Assembly: GCA_002633005.1 (NCBI GenBank)
Contig: NMRA01000212.1
Span: forward strand, 428,472-488,471
Reading direction: 5' to 3'
Length of the DNA: 60,000 nt
From: Phoronis australis
Taxonomy: Eukaryota; Phoronida; Phoronidae
Of the stretch, positions 33,101-44,379 are shown piece after piece; position 1 is the first letter of the stretch, and each line of letters starts with the position of its first letter. The notes under the pieces are model-generated. The model searched no databases. It was given only the letters and a program-made list of their open reading frames with translations, and was not told the DNA's origin. Both the position numbers and the translations under genes were made by a program.

Positions 33101-34769
33101 TTCACTTGACGCAATTAGTAAAAAAATTGGTAAAAAGTCAAAATTCAAATTCTCCAGGCTTTCAGCTTTCATCTTTTACTTTACTAAGTTAAAATTTATA
33201 GTTTTGAAGATATTTGGCGAAATACACAGATTTGTCGATAAGGTTGCTTAAAGTGCTTAAAACCACCATTAACCTTGTTTTGATAAGAGACTACTAGTAC
33301 ATTGTTATAGTACTGCATATCACAATTGTGAATTGAATACCCCCAGGCCCAAAACGAGAAAAGTAGCTGCCTGGACACAAACATGATGCATGAACGTATC
33401 CAAGACCAGTGTATTGTGTCCACCAACATGCGGGTTTCTTGAACAAACTTTAGCCATATCCGCACCACTCCGATATTCAGCAAACGTAACATCTTATTAT
33501 TCTTTACTATACCATGTACCACGGGAAAACGAGTAGTAATAAGTGGCGAAATTTCCCACTAACCACAATGGAGACAGAAAATTGCTGTGATTGGCTGTCC
33601 CGATTTTAACTAGTATGTAACGACCAATAAATGCTCGTAACTCGATGCCAGCTAATTGACATATCGTCACATAGTGTTTGTGGGCGCTATAATTTGACAG
33701 GTGATCGATTGGTGGTCTTAATTTATGGTGTTTTGATGCGAAACTGGTAATTTCAAGAACTTTAAACAATGAGAGCTAATATGAATCATGTTCTGAGACA
33801 AAATTTATCAAACAAAATGTGCCACTTGTATTTCATGAACAAAGAAACAATTTTAAAGAAAAAAGCCATTATCAAAGGGGAGGCCAAACATATATGACGA
33901 AAAAATTTTGAAATGTAACAAACACTGAAAATTATTTTCTTACCAGCTAATATGCCCATGTCTTCTAGAAACTGAGCATCCATCTCAGAAATATCAGGTT
34001 CACGGGTGTCCGTATCAACTTCTTCATGATCCGAAGCATTATCGAGTTGAACTAAGTTGTCTCCGGGAATACTGGAGTCACTTTGAACATTTAGAACTGA
34101 CTCTTGGTGATCAGCAGCTGGTGAATTGGACTCGTGGCAAGTAGATGTTTCTACTCCTGGTTGCTCATTGGTAGTTTGTGATACTTCATGAGACCCAAAA
34201 AAGTCCAAGTCCATACGTGGACTAGGATTGACTTCAGTCATTTCCTGCACGTTGACAGTTTGTGATACTTCACGAGACTCAAAAAAGTCTAAATCAAAGG
34301 ATGGATTAGGGTTGATGTCAGTTTTTTCCTGCACCGTGGTTGTATGAGAAACATCGTGTGACTCAAAAAAGTCTAAGTCCAAAGATGGACATGGGTGGAG
34401 TTCAGTTGTTTCTCCAGATACGCTTGCATAATTATTACCCGTGACGTCAGACTCGGGTGGCTTCCCATACTCTTCAGCCACACCATCACCCAGTCCTGGT
34501 TCGGACTCAGAAGTCACATTGGAAACAAGACTTGGATCATCCTTATGTTCAGAAGGAGCGTTTGGTGTCTCATTCTGAGCACAGCTATAAACTGGGTCAT
34601 CTTCGTCTCCATAGATTGTGCTGCTGAAGAAGTGTGCTGGTTCAATCACTTGGACATCTGTGGAGTCTGCCTCACTTGGGTCTACATTATCAGCTGACTC
34701 TTGCAATTGACTGCCTGATAAAACGTCATTGTTCGTTTGTTCTGAAACTTCTGTTCCACGATCATCCAT
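18125..34769 (-). CDS. Stonin-family clathrin adaptor (stonin-2/stoned-B-like), complete, 5 coding exons
   Basis: Coding exons (minus): 34769-33944, 26145-25480, 23419-19997, 19360-19233, 18451-18125. Junctions are GT..AG with phases 1,1,1,0 and join without a stop: 5,370 nt, 1,789 aa. Stonins sort synaptic vesicle and other cargo, notably synaptotagmin, into AP-2/clathrin pits. In order: acidic N-terminus with three 28-residue repeats holding DLDFF (~residues 123-205); poly-Asp (from ~278); Pro-rich PPPPRPPAPAKP; a basic patch and short coiled coil (to ~497); an AP-2-ear-type WVSF motif at ~504; DPF motifs and one NPF (RFNPFNK), typical of Eps15/AP-2 binding; a long Asp/Glu run; the stonin homology domain from ~1220 (DYWQVMLRLPTKK); the mu-homology domain to ~1725 (ends KGHYSYQVEMEF); and an acidic tail. 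It is about twice the size of vertebrate STON2. The start ATG at 34769 is the first in frame; the 5' UTR exon was not located. Confidence 0.93.
18500..18720. repeat. Dispersed repeat, 'AAAAAGGTCCGCC' family (copy 1)
   Basis: GAAGTGGGCAAAAAGGTCCGCC, GGGACAAAAGTCCACTAAA, a poly-C tract and GGGTGCACGCATG follow one another. The same order and spacing occurs at ~45940-46160. It lies in the stonin intron between exons 4 and 5. Confidence 0.7.
19880..19975. repeat. CA-rich simple repeat next to the stonin exon 3 donor
   Basis: ACACACACACAGTCACACACC and scattered CACACA units lie about 20-110 bases into the intron after stonin exon 3. On the minus strand it reads GTGTGTG. Confidence 0.7.
23420..25479. 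other. Stonin intron 2 (2.06 kb), no nested gene seen
   Basis: Runs from the donor after exon 2 (GAAG|GTAAG at 25480/25479) to the acceptor before exon 3 (TTTTAG at 23420-23425). It is AT-rich with a Tigger-like phrase near 24337. Short frames in it show no domain. Confidence 0.7.
26444..27162 (+). pseudogene. Coding-like fragments nested in the stonin intron, opposite strand
   Basis: Three plus-strand pieces look coding: an ATG frame 26444-26572 (43 codons, Kozak-like AAGATGG; MVDRPKYQYMKFLSAHFEIL); an ATG-less frame 26650-26802 (GFQPGGDRDHSYKLIMSSGE, ending RKR and TGA); and an ATG frame 26965-27162 (65 aa, YVGYSITRYDIKKSLLNCLN) followed by AATAAA at ~27250. No donor or acceptor pair joins them convincingly. 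They may be a decayed retrocopy or the exons of a small nested gene. No domain recognised. Confidence 0.3.
28960..29420. repeat. Probable dispersed repeat with ATGGCGG phrases
   Basis: AATATGGCGGCTGTGGCGGC at ~29080, AAAGATGGCGGAAATATCGG at ~29233 and AAGATGGCGGATCTTG at ~29396, with paired CCGGAAATTATTTACTTCCGG (a 21-base near palindrome) at ~29210. The composition differs sharply from the surrounding AT-rich intron. Confidence 0.4.
30408..30774. mobile_element. 367-bp foldback element, GC-rich, near-perfect arms
   Basis: Starts CACGGGTG and ends CACCCGTG. Each ~175-base arm carries the same ordered phrases: CATGACCGCCGG, CAAAACAGGACCTCCGGGGAT, TGGGACTGTCGCACC, GACTGACGCACCTAAAAACATG, ACCGCCCCACC. 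The loop is ~20 bases at 30585-30605 (AAACCGCATATTG). Inside each arm GACCGCC/GGACCGCC recurs at short intervals, so the arm itself is built of degenerate ~30-base units. No ORF of note. The arms are too similar for an old element. Confidence 0.93.
32585..32720. repeat. Dispersed repeat, 'CCACCTGTTGGCCACATC' family (copy 1)
   Basis: ATATGTAAATCTTGAAC, GATCGCAAACATTTTTTAAGTC and GCCACCTGTTGGCCACATC appear in the same order at ~42100-42190 in the DEATH-gene intron. Noncoding. Confidence 0.75.
34182..34410 (-). repeat. In-frame 84-bp triplicate in stonin exon 1
   Basis: Three copies of an 84-bp unit (CAAAAAAGTC at 34196, 34280, 34364) encode three 28-residue repeats, each DLDFF(E/G)SxxVS followed by a Gln/Glu/Asn-Pro linker. 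The repeats are diverged but exact in length, which suggests selection keeps the motif number. DxF-type motifs are known ligands of AP-2 appendages, so this may be an avidity module. Confidence 0.85.
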
Positions 34770-37700
34770 CTTTGCGTAACTTGACAAGTGGTAAAGTGAT
34801 ACCGTGGAACCAGGCACAAGCTGTCACTCCAAGTACTGGCAGTACAAGTTGCCTGAATCAATTGGTCATCTGTACCATGTTGTGGTGAAGAATTCGAAGA
34901 ATACAGGGCTTCTGTGAAGATGACATCTGCACAAGACAAGAGGATGCATTAGGGACTAGAAATTTATAGTTCATTTACGACTATTGTAAAATATGGGCAA
35001 TTGCACAAAGAAGCGAAGAAACTTCTCTCCACCAGATATTTCCATAACATGATACTAGCAAGTGCACATAAACTTGGAAAACCTAAGCAAACTTAAGATG
35101 AGGCAAGCAGTCACCTTTGTAAAAAATAGCACTGCACTAAAGCATAACACACGTTAAGAAAATAGTGTGTAACACTTTATCCAACCTTTCATGGGTTTTT
35201 GTTGCGAACCAGCAACAATTGGTAATCTTATTCACCTAATAACATTGATTAGATATATGCCTCCCATTCTGTTATGTACACAACTGTTCTACTAAAGAAA
35301 ATACAAGGTCATTGTTGGGCCATTTCAAAATTTCCTGGAAATTATGTCAGGTTACATTTGCCATGCTGACGTAATGCTAAGTATCGAGCCACGAACATCA
35401 ACTGCCTGAAAATCTCCTGTTCTTCTCGTGTCAATTTGATGCTGCTGTTTTTTTCACTAACCTGACTGACAACAGCTGACATAATGACAACCTGCGTTCC
35501 CGGCCTAGCGTTCATCCCAACCTTCACCTTCCCTCCCCTCTCTCGATCTTTCCCTCCCCACACACTTCCCCCCTCCCTCAATTCTTCCCTACTTTGATGT
35601 CTGCCACAAGCTCACTTGTTCCTTACATCTATTTATCAGTGGACATTTGCAATTCATCACCTTATAAAATAGCAGTGTGCTCATTTTTACAGGTGCTAAA
35701 GAGTATAAAATTGCTAAAAGGCTAAATTTTATGCCGCACAAATTCAGCACAATTTCGTTATTATTGGGCAACTCCAGCAATTTTTCCTGTCAAAAAGCTC
35801 AGCCAACTCAAAGCTAAAATCTATATAGCAAGCCAAAACGTTCAGCATAAGAAGTCCACCTCAGATGATTCCAAAATCACACACGCTATTACTGTAGTAG
35901 TCTCTTCTAGCCAGGCAGCTAGCTGTATGAAGACTGTCATCAAAACATACAGCTTTGCACCAATGCTAAGTCATTATGAGAGATAGGCTCACATACACAG
36001 TCAGTCCCATACTTAACAGGTTGCAGTTGAACAGGTAACAGGTAGCTAGATCTGGTAATGGTCATGGTGTGTCACTGACCTCACTGACACTGTGGTGAGT
36101 GACTGTGTTGGTTGTCAGAATGTCAGAGCAGGATGAGTGACAGTATCGCGCATTTCGCAGTCAGTATCTTGTCAAGCAATGGCAGCAGTACACAAGGCAG
36201 AATTACTGCTAGAGTAGATTATATAGAGCATCAGACTATGGAGTGTGTTATTGACACTCTGATCCTCACAGACTCCGACCCGTGCTACTGCCAGTGCCTG
36301 TCCGATCGCGTTCTTGTCACCGACACAAATCAGTGCTTAAACACAGCTAAATGTGTTAATTAACAACAGGCTTACCGAATTACATGTACACAATTCTGAC
36401 TTCAGATACAAAATCAAGCGAAAAGCGTCTCCAAAATTCAACGTATTGATCGTCCGCATGAAATCAATAACACTCACCCGCACGCAAATAGGTCAACACC
36501 AGTCAATGAAAACTCCTTCGTTTGCTCACGGAAGGCTCCGGAAGTTGTTCGCAAGAGACCTCTGGTGGCGCTTGTTTGTATTTCCGGTTTTACCCATGTT
36601 GACAAATTTGAGAGAGAGCCATAGTTTTTATCCTGGTTATATTTTCCTGAATTGCTTCGGTTTCATAGTTGTAGTTTATTCATTTTCAAGATTGCAGTTT
36701 TCTCCTATGGTACAATCTGGTCACATTGAGATCCAACCCTAGTTTAACAAGAGTTACTGTACGGTAAATTGGTAAGTCTGACACACCGTTTCTATGACAA
36801 TCGAGATTTAAATTTTAATAGGATACTAAGCCCTGTTTTGGTGATTCAATCAAGGTCTCGTTTTTTTTTTTACCTGCTAAGGCATCACGGGCGTCATGAT
36901 AAAAGCTGAATTCACTTTAAACATTCATACTGTCTGAGTCACAAATTGGAGATAATGGCTCTTGGTGAGTGGCCTAAACTAAAGCGTAGATCACGTTTGC
37001 CCATGTAACAGACTTTGTAAGGAATTTACAAATTTTTACACCAAACTTTTGAGGGTTGTCGAGGGTAACAGACCATTCGTCTGTTTCCAACAACTGGATG
37101 GGAAAATTGTTTTCAATATCTGTTAGTTGGCCAAAATCGGGTTTGGTATCCTTTTAATCCAGTATTGTAGTGATTCCTCAAGGGTGTCTTACCTTATGAT
37201 ATGATGCTCCTCAGTATTCAGTGGTCGTGCGTTCAATTGTTTTCAGTGGTACAGGTAGTTCAAGCTCCCCTCCGGTAGTGCGCCAGCCTTTTGTACCGGC
37301 CGCAGAAGGCCGCTGAATATTCATGTAGCGCCCTTATTGGCCGTCACCGGCATATGGGCCGGGACGGCCAACATCGGCAGTCTCCAAGACGAACAGCAGT
37401 CGTCTCTCGCTGCTGACAGAGGGCGCGCGCGGCAGAAGGCCAGCGCAGCAGTGAGACAGGTCAAGTGACGTCTCACTACAGTATGTAGTCTGTACGCAAG
37501 ATTTTCTGCAAATGCTGCTTAATCCTATCAAAGAAAGTTACATTGTTATACGAACGTTTGGTGTATGGATGGACACCTTTTGGAAGCAATTGGAGTTGTT
37601 AAATCCTTTCAACTGGAAGATCGAACGCCATTACAGTGCTGTTAATGTGCTTGAGTTCAAACTGAAAGGTCACCCGTCTGCCAGCCACCTCGACAGTAAG

Positions 37701-38993
37701 CAGCACAGGAAGGTAGTGTCAGATCCTGTATCTTGACATCTATTTGCCTTCATTCAAGTCAGAATTCAAGGGTGCTATGGGACCATTGTATCCCCTCCTC
37801 CATGCTGGCCGTCCACTTTATGAGTTGGTATTCAACAAGACTTTTTATGTTTTGTAGTACTGTGCTTTTTCACTTTCACTCTTCGAGTACCATTTACTTG
37901 CCACAATATGTAGCATGATATCGGTTGGAAGATGTGCTCAACAGGGAATCGTAAAACCAGGCTGCGAGATTGTGATGCCTACTAGGCTTAAGATGTGCAG
38001 CTAAATGCCAATGTCTGATTGCCAAGTTTCTTCAGCCTCATATTATAATATTAGCACTCGCAGGAAGTGATGTGATGTACAGTATTTTCAGTGCTATGTC
38101 CAATGCACTGACAATGCCTTGGAAGGATTCTTAAGCTATCTAGACACTCAGTCTGGCGATCATCATCGATACACTATATGACATATACAAATTTACACCA
38201 CTGCGAGCCAGAATTTTAGAGGTGCCTAATTTCAGCTGTCTATGAAACACAAATCTGGTCAAGTTTCCAAGAAACAAGGGTTCAGCAAACCACAAACGGT
38301 TCTTCTTTCTCTTAATAGCACTTAAAGATCCTGCTTCAAGGAGTTTGTGCCAAATTCTCAATGAACTGACGAAAATTCCATTGTGTGTTACTGGATATAT
38401 GCTTGACAGTCCAAGGTCTACTCTTTGTTATATCACCATGGGAAATTGTGACAGTGTATTTAAAGTCAAGTTCAGATAGGTGACAGCAATTGCTAATTTG
38501 TTGTGAATAGTCGGGAACTGGTTTTCCTTCTCGCAGCAGAGCGTTAAGTTATTGCAGTCGTGACCTTTCGTGACAAATCAACAAATCCCATGCTAACATA
38601 CATTTGGTTACCTTCGGAAATGTTCGAAACTTGCTTACCTTTGAGTAATGAGCTGTCAGAGTTTCAGCAGTACCTTGCCCTATTTGGGTGTGAAAATATT
38701 CATAAGCTCCTGTTATGTTTTAAATCACTCTTGTACTTATCTGAATTGACCGTTCAGTTAAACATCTTCCTCGCTGTGTAAGAAATTTTGTTTTTAAACA
38801 CGTATGCTCAGGGTAACGCCCAGTTGCCCACCCCCTGATTTTTTAGTTCTCCAACTGGTCCACCCTGGGAGTCTACTTGAACAAGTATGGAATGATAGAA
38901 TGTTTCACCAATTTATTAGTTCTAGCCATTCTTATTTCAGCTGCTGAAATGTGAAATTTCCTAATGCTGTTTTGCTTTGTCAGGTATCGGAAG
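34770..38993. other. Intergenic region between stonin and the DEATH-domain gene
   Basis: The two genes are divergent. Stonin 5' UTR or upstream exons are expected in the left part. A GC- and CpG-rich block at ~37260-37470 (GTACCGGCCGC, GGGCGCGCGCGG) stands out from AT-rich surroundings and could be a promoter for either gene. A pyrimidine-rich tract lies at ~35515-35590. Short frames here show no domain. Confidence 0.5.
37260..37475. promoter_or_regulatory. CpG-rich block, candidate promoter
   Basis: About 215 bases rich in CG dinucleotides (CCGGCCGCAGAAGGCCGC, CCGTCACCGGCATATGGGCC, GGGCGCGCGCGGCAGAAGGCC) lie between two divergent genes. GGCAGAAGGCC/GCAGAAGGCCGC is duplicated. Promoter function is inference from composition and position; a GC-rich repeat is the alternative. 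Confidence 0.3.
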
Positions 38994-41900
38994 ATGGCAC
39001 AAAGACCAAAGCTAAACAAAAGATCCAGTTCAGCTTTACGCAAAGCAAATGCATTAAAGGCTGAAAGTTTGGCCGCAAAATCTAAAAAGCAAATCGAGGA
39101 CTTGACTGAAGAGGTTGCGAAGCTTAAGAGTGAACTGGAGATAATATCCAGTGAAAATGAAGCATTGAAATGTAAACTCAAGTTTATAGTGGACAAACTG
39201 CTGGACTGTTGTGAAGAAAATATACAAGAAGACACTAACGTTATGAAAAACCCACTAGACATTCCCAATGGAGTTGTCAGCGACATCATTTCTAGCATGA
39301 TGGCTGAAAAATTGCTGAGTAAAAAGAGACTTGCTGCTGGAAGGATTGAAGACTTAGAAACCAGAGTAACACAACAGTCGTTACAGGTAAGCCAATAGGA
39401 GTGTGACCTTATGGTATAATTGACAGATTTGTGTTTGAATGGCAGCGTTGTGGTGTTTATCTCAAAATTTTCATTGTTTACGTGCAGCTGTTTAGTTTTA
39501 AATGAAACATAGGATGTACGCCTGATGCTGTTTTGATGTACATAAACATCAAGGATATACTGGTTTTGATTGTATGAAAGAGAAAATACATTTTTATTTT
39601 GTTTCTAGGTGGCAAATCTATTAAGAACAAAGTCAATCATTGAAGATGGATTAGTAGAGTTGTCACAGTGCTCCACGATATTTCAAGTGAGGGATAAAAT
39701 TGAAGATCTTCAGTATGCTATCCGTAAGTTGTGTTTGTTAATACTCAGCAATTGATGCTTTTCATTATTTAACGTTTTTGTCGAGTTGCATTTCGTTTAT
39801 GTTACAATCTTTAAAATTTGGAAATTAAATCTGCCAGCATGATAGCTAGGAGACTTTTTCATAACTCGGACCTTATGTTTTATTTATGTTTTAAACAGAA
39901 ACTGAAATTCACGTCCTTACATCGAGCTGTTAGTGGTCTTCAAACCACTTGCTTTCTGATGGTGAAATACAGATTCTTTGTTACCTGTTGATGAACAGGT
40001 TCAATGCAAGATTGAATGCACACATTCCAGATCACAACTAATATGACTATTATGTTGGGACATGATGTATGTGTTTGAATGGAGAATCTTGTTTTGCACA
40101 GTGTTTTGATATTGAATTCATCAGAAGAAGTAAATTATTTTCTAAAATAAGGCAAGTCAACTATCCTCATAATTGTGCTGTGTTTGGCTTGAAGCTTATG
40201 AGAGTTATTTTTAGCATGCAGAGTCATCTCAAACTTAGTTCATCTTGCAGATTATTTGACTACTGAAAACATGCACAATCTCACTTCGACTTCTCACATA
40301 GTTTTACGTATAGCCTACTGCTACCTCTAAGAACATTTCATCCAGTTTGATTACTTGCAGAGGACCCAGCCATCGTATGTGTGGCAGATAAAAGCGCGCC
40401 GTCTGTTTGTCCTGATCACGAGGTCATCAACCTAGCACTTGATCTGAATGGGACTACCTCACCAAAACCAGTAAGTAGTGACATGCTGGTAATCACGACA
40501 ACAATTCTTCAGTGTAGTTTATTCACCAACTGTATCACGCAATATGATTGATTTAGAAAGTTCTCTGGCCAACGTTTCAATGTTTGTTTCAATATTTTGC
40601 TTCCTATTCTGTTTTCAATGAATAATTCAAGTTTAAAAGTTTTGGAGAATCCGAAGTCAAGTTTACATTGCGAATTCCATTGATTTCTGGAGAATGGCTT
40701 TGATATTTTGTAACAACGTTAAGGATTCATTGGTATGACATAATTTTAATCCATATATTTCTGTTCTATGAAAATATAAAGAATACACAAAATGATTTTA
40801 CACTGTACTCTGTGCCATAGGGTTTTGACAATAGATTTTCTGTATACGACAACCTGTGCATTTTGAAAGGAGGATTGAGTTCATTATGTGTTTTTCCAGT
40901 GTTGGAATCAAGTTTATGTAGGATCTGATTGGCAAGTCTGTACATTCAGTCAAATGTCTGCCAAACTATAGCATTTAAACTCGGCAAAAGTATATTTTCT
41001 GAAAGCAGAAATTCCATAGAATTTGATTTCTAGAATCTTAAAGCTTAATGATTGTTTTGTTCAAATTGCTCTATTTCAGTCCTTACTTATTTACTGCCAA
41101 CTGACCATGGTACGCTTAAATTTAAATAAATTTCTTTCCATACTTTTTAAGACCAAGAGTAGAGAATCATTTTGTTAATGTGTGACCTTTGATGAAAGCT
41201 TGTGTTATGTTAAAACTCTTGATAAGCTTGCGAGCAGGCAAGAGCTTGCTGTGGCACCATGGTGGTGCTGAATATTGTGAACTGCTGCAAATGAATACCT
41301 ATCTATTGTTTCAGCCTCCCAGACGTATGCCTGGTGACACGCACATCAGATTCATAAATCGAGATTTACGGATTTATTTGGCAAAGAATCTGAGTCTAGA
41401 GAAGAGCTCCAGTAAGTGGCCACATCCTGTGCTGCTGGATGTAGGAGCACAACCTTAGCTGCTGGAGCAGCATGCAGGAGCACAACATCAGCAGCTGGTC
41501 TTTGAATATCACATCCATATACATACTCATTTTGACGACCAGCTTCTTTTGTTTGGGAGCTGTTGGCAAAATTAGCATTTCCTCAGTTACTACGAAAGCC
41601 AACACTAGCGTATATTATCTTGACAAAAATAGCAATTGATTCAAATCGGCTGGACATGCTTCGGCATTTATTGATTCACCATCATCAGAAGCAAAAACAG
41701 TGGCCACTGTGTCTGTTGAACCTAGGAAGGTGGCCACTGTTTTTGCTTCTGAGAATGGTGAATTAATAAATATGGAAACGTTTTTTCAACATACACTGCT
41801 ACTTGCTATCTTGGGTATATTATCTTACTTCTGTTGGAGCTCTAAAACATGTATATAAAGTAGTTTTTCATCTTAGCTTAATTGCTAGAGCTTGCACTCA

Positions 41901-42877
41901 ATGATCTGTCTTGTGAGCCAGGTATGCGCGCTGTTATTGTGATTTTCTGCTTTGGCAAGTGAGTCGTGTCTTGCTGGAACAGGTCATCACTGTGGAAACT
42001 TGCAACTCTCTTTCGTTTGAAAGTACTGCGACATATTGATTTTTATAATGAATTACTGTTTGTTCACAACACTTCTGTCAGCAATATTCACTAGCTCATG
42101 AATATGTAAATCTTGAACTGGCGGGGAAATATAGATCACAAACATTTTTAAGTCATGCCACCTGTTGGCCACATCAGTCTTATGTTTATTAGGTCAGGTG
42201 GCATGCTGACCAGACTAGATGTTTGCAAAATATTCATTAGTATGTTTTTTTGTAACAAAATCCAAATGCCCTGTATACACGATATGGTGTCTCATAGTTA
42301 ACCTAATCACCCGTTACCTTTTTTTGGTAAATGCAATGCATCACATAAGAGTACATGCACAGTGTTACTATTTGGGCGTAAACTGCACTGCCTGCTTTAC
42401 TGCGTGGTTACACGCCAGGTTGACTTGGATTGTGCACATAAGTTGCCTAGTAAGTTAGACTGGCTATCTTGATCATCTAAATACCCCCTTCAGAGGCGTA
42501 AGAATAGGAGAGCAGGTCATAATAACTTTTTTTTCTGATTCGTGAGATTCACACTCAGCGAGGTTTAGTTCATATTCCAACTTCCATGAAACTTTACTCG
42601 CCGAAAGATATTTTTTATTTTCAAACTTAAGACTCAATGTCCGCTGTTTTTTGCAGAGCAAGATTGGCGTACACTTGCCGTGAGGCTTGGCATTCCAACG
42701 ACGCTAGTTGATGAGTGGAGAGGAAGTAAGCTGCCCTGTCCAATGATGCAAGTGTTCTCCCACTGGAGTCGAAGTGATTCTGCTACTGTGAGAATGCTCC
42801 ATCGTCATCTAGTCTCCCCTCAGATGAAGTGCTTACTGCTGGCCAAATGTATTAGCAGCTTTTATGATATTGACTAG
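38994..42877 (+). CDS. Coiled-coil plus DEATH-domain protein, 5 exons
   Basis: Exons 38994-39386, 39609-39723, 40361-40470, 41315-41411, 42657-42877; all GT..AG, phases 0,1,0,1, giving 936 nt and 311 aa. The basic N-terminus leads into a coiled coil at ~20-75 (KKQIEDLTEEVAKLKSELEI) with more helix to ~165. Residues ~220-300 form a DEATH fold: a first helix (RDLRIYLAKNL), the diagnostic DWRTLAVRLG, then LVDEWRG, VFSHWSRSDSATVRMLHRHL. DEATH domains assemble apoptosis and NF-kB/Toll-type complexes; the coiled coil suggests oligomerisation, so an adaptor role is likely. There is no TIR, kinase, caspase or membrane segment. The ATG is preceded by GGAAG and an upstream TTTGTCAG that may be a 5' UTR acceptor. 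I know no named family with exactly this layout. Confidence 0.85.
40975..41040. repeat. Short copy of the 'TATTTTCTGAAAG.AGAAA' dispersed repeat
   Basis: AAAAGTATATTTTCTGAAAGCAGAAATTCC then AGAATTTGATTT matches ~57255-57302 in order. It lies in intron 3 of the DEATH-domain gene. Part of the family described at 57230-57600. Confidence 0.5.
41664..41775. repeat. Compact hairpin in DEATH-gene intron 4
   Basis: Arms of ~48 bases (41664-41711 and ~41728-41775) pair: ATTCACCATCATCAGAAGC and AAAACAGTGGCCAC against GTGGCCACTGTTTTTGCTTC and TGGTGAATTAATAAAT. The loop is ~16 bases (TGTGTCTGTTGAACCTAGGA region). It is 250 bases past the exon 4 donor. Confidence 0.88.
42095..42225. repeat. Dispersed repeat, 'CCACCTGTTGGCCACATC' family (copy 2)
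   Basis: It repeats the order of phrases seen at 32585-32720 and then continues into an inverted GGTCAGGTGGCATGCTGACC at ~42192-42211, so its right end folds back on GCCACCTG. Confidence 0.75.
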
Positions 42878-43739
42878 TCCATCCATCTTTCTGGGAGAAG
42901 TTCCAAGGATGGCTAAAGACTCTTCAGTTTGGGACAAAATATTGTTTCTGTCTTCGTAGCTTTACATGTATCGCAGTGCATTGAACATATGTCGCTTAGA
43001 GATGTCTGTACCATAGAAACCATGATACCGTTGAAGTGAAATTTCATTAGAAGTTATTTTGCAGAGAAATCTGGCAATGAAAGTCCAGTTGTTTGCCAAG
43101 TTGTATCCTAAACTGCAGAATGCTTGCCATACTTTACTGCACGCACAAGCCTCTTTGCAATGTGACATTTGTAAGTGCCCCAATATGAGATCGTACGTTC
43201 AGTGGTGTAGCCATTGGGTGATTCACCCCATGTAGCATACCAGCAGAGGAGTGACACCAATGGGAGAGGGCAGCACAAATGACTAGGAGCGGGGGGCATC
43301 ACAAACAAAAGGGTAATGGTTGGGGGATGAGGCTAGCACTGCTTTGTTCCTCTCAGGGGGGTGATAATCATAGCTATGCCATTAATGAGATTGATGTCAA
43401 ATGTCTGAAGCTGCTATTTAAATAATGAAGTCATTTTTAAAGTGTTATTTTTTGTTAAAAACAATGAGAGACCAAGTATGTAAAAAGTTGTTAATTTGCC
43501 AATATTGAATTCGTTGATTTGAAAAAACATGTTTTTATACTGGTCAACATTAGTGATAAAAATGGGGAGAAAACTTGTAGTCAGCCTCCGGAAATCTCAG
43601 GGTTGCTAGATATACCACTGGAGGGCATGGGTCACTCACAGGAGTTGGAATTCCAGTTAGTAATACTCAAATTCTGTGGTTTAAGTAAGCATGTTAGTGT
43701 AATTTTAATACATTTAAATTTTAATTTATGTTTCAATTA

Positions 43740-44110
43740 GGGCCCGGGTTCTAATCTTTTTACTCGAAATGGAACTTCAAATTATGTTTGGCATTTTCTA
43801 CCTCTACTTTTGTGCGAACTCAAGAAAAGTGTGTATCATTCTATGCTGGAGTACATAATGACTTAGGTGGATAATTTTTTAGTCCTAGTTTGCTGTTGAT
43901 AAACCCAACATTAAGGCAAAAAGTTTGAGTTTTTGCTCTAATTTGTAGCACGAATATAAGGGTCATCAAGTAGAAACTCATATGCGTAAACTATAATGTA
44001 TTGGACCACAGTCTAATAACCACTTATCTTGAGTTTGCACAAAAGTAGCAGAGAAATTGCCAAACATAATTTCAAGTTCGTTTCGAGCACAATGATTAGA
44101 TTCCGGGCCC
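43740..44110. mobile_element. Foldback MITE, GGGCCCGG termini (copy 2)
   Basis: Starts GGGCCCGGGTTCTAATC and ends GATTAGATTCCGGGCCC. Internal phrases (GGCATTTTCTACC, TAACCACTTATCTTGAGTT) match copy 1 at 4244-4646. Diverged by scattered substitutions and ~30 bases shorter. Confidence 0.9.
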
Positions 44111-44379
44111 TGATCTGACAATTATGCTCAACTCTAGCTGCATTCATGTTGTTACTACTGTCATATGTTGTTGGTGTAATAAACGATTCACACTGTGATA
44201 AATAAACACTACTTTCAAAAAAAACATTATTGGTGTCGCATTGATCGACCATATCCACAATTAAAAGAATTTTCTGGTGACAACACTTTTCTTCTAACAG
44301 CTGATTGGCTAATCTAGTTTTGACCTCTGTAACTTTAAGAAGGGTTTGGAATGTGTAATTGGTTGTTATGATCTCCATA

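Larger units (their letters stand above)
26146..33943. other. Stonin intron 1 (7.8 kb), repeat-rich
   Basis: Donor CTG|GTAAG at 33944/33943 and acceptor TTTTTCAG at 26146. It holds coding-like fragments at 26444-27162, a repeat with AAGATGGCGG phrases at ~29080-29420, a 367-bp perfect-looking hairpin at 30408-30774 and a dispersed repeat at ~32585-32720. No supported complete gene. Confidence 0.7.

Noticed and set aside
36112-36742. Plus-strand ORFs of 83 and 129 aa upstream of stonin
   Set aside because: No domain, no signal peptide or splice support; more likely 5' flanking DNA of the divergent genes.
38873-39298. 141-aa minus-strand ORF
   Set aside because: Shadow of the first exon of the DEATH-domain gene, which has the better domain evidence and in-phase splicing.
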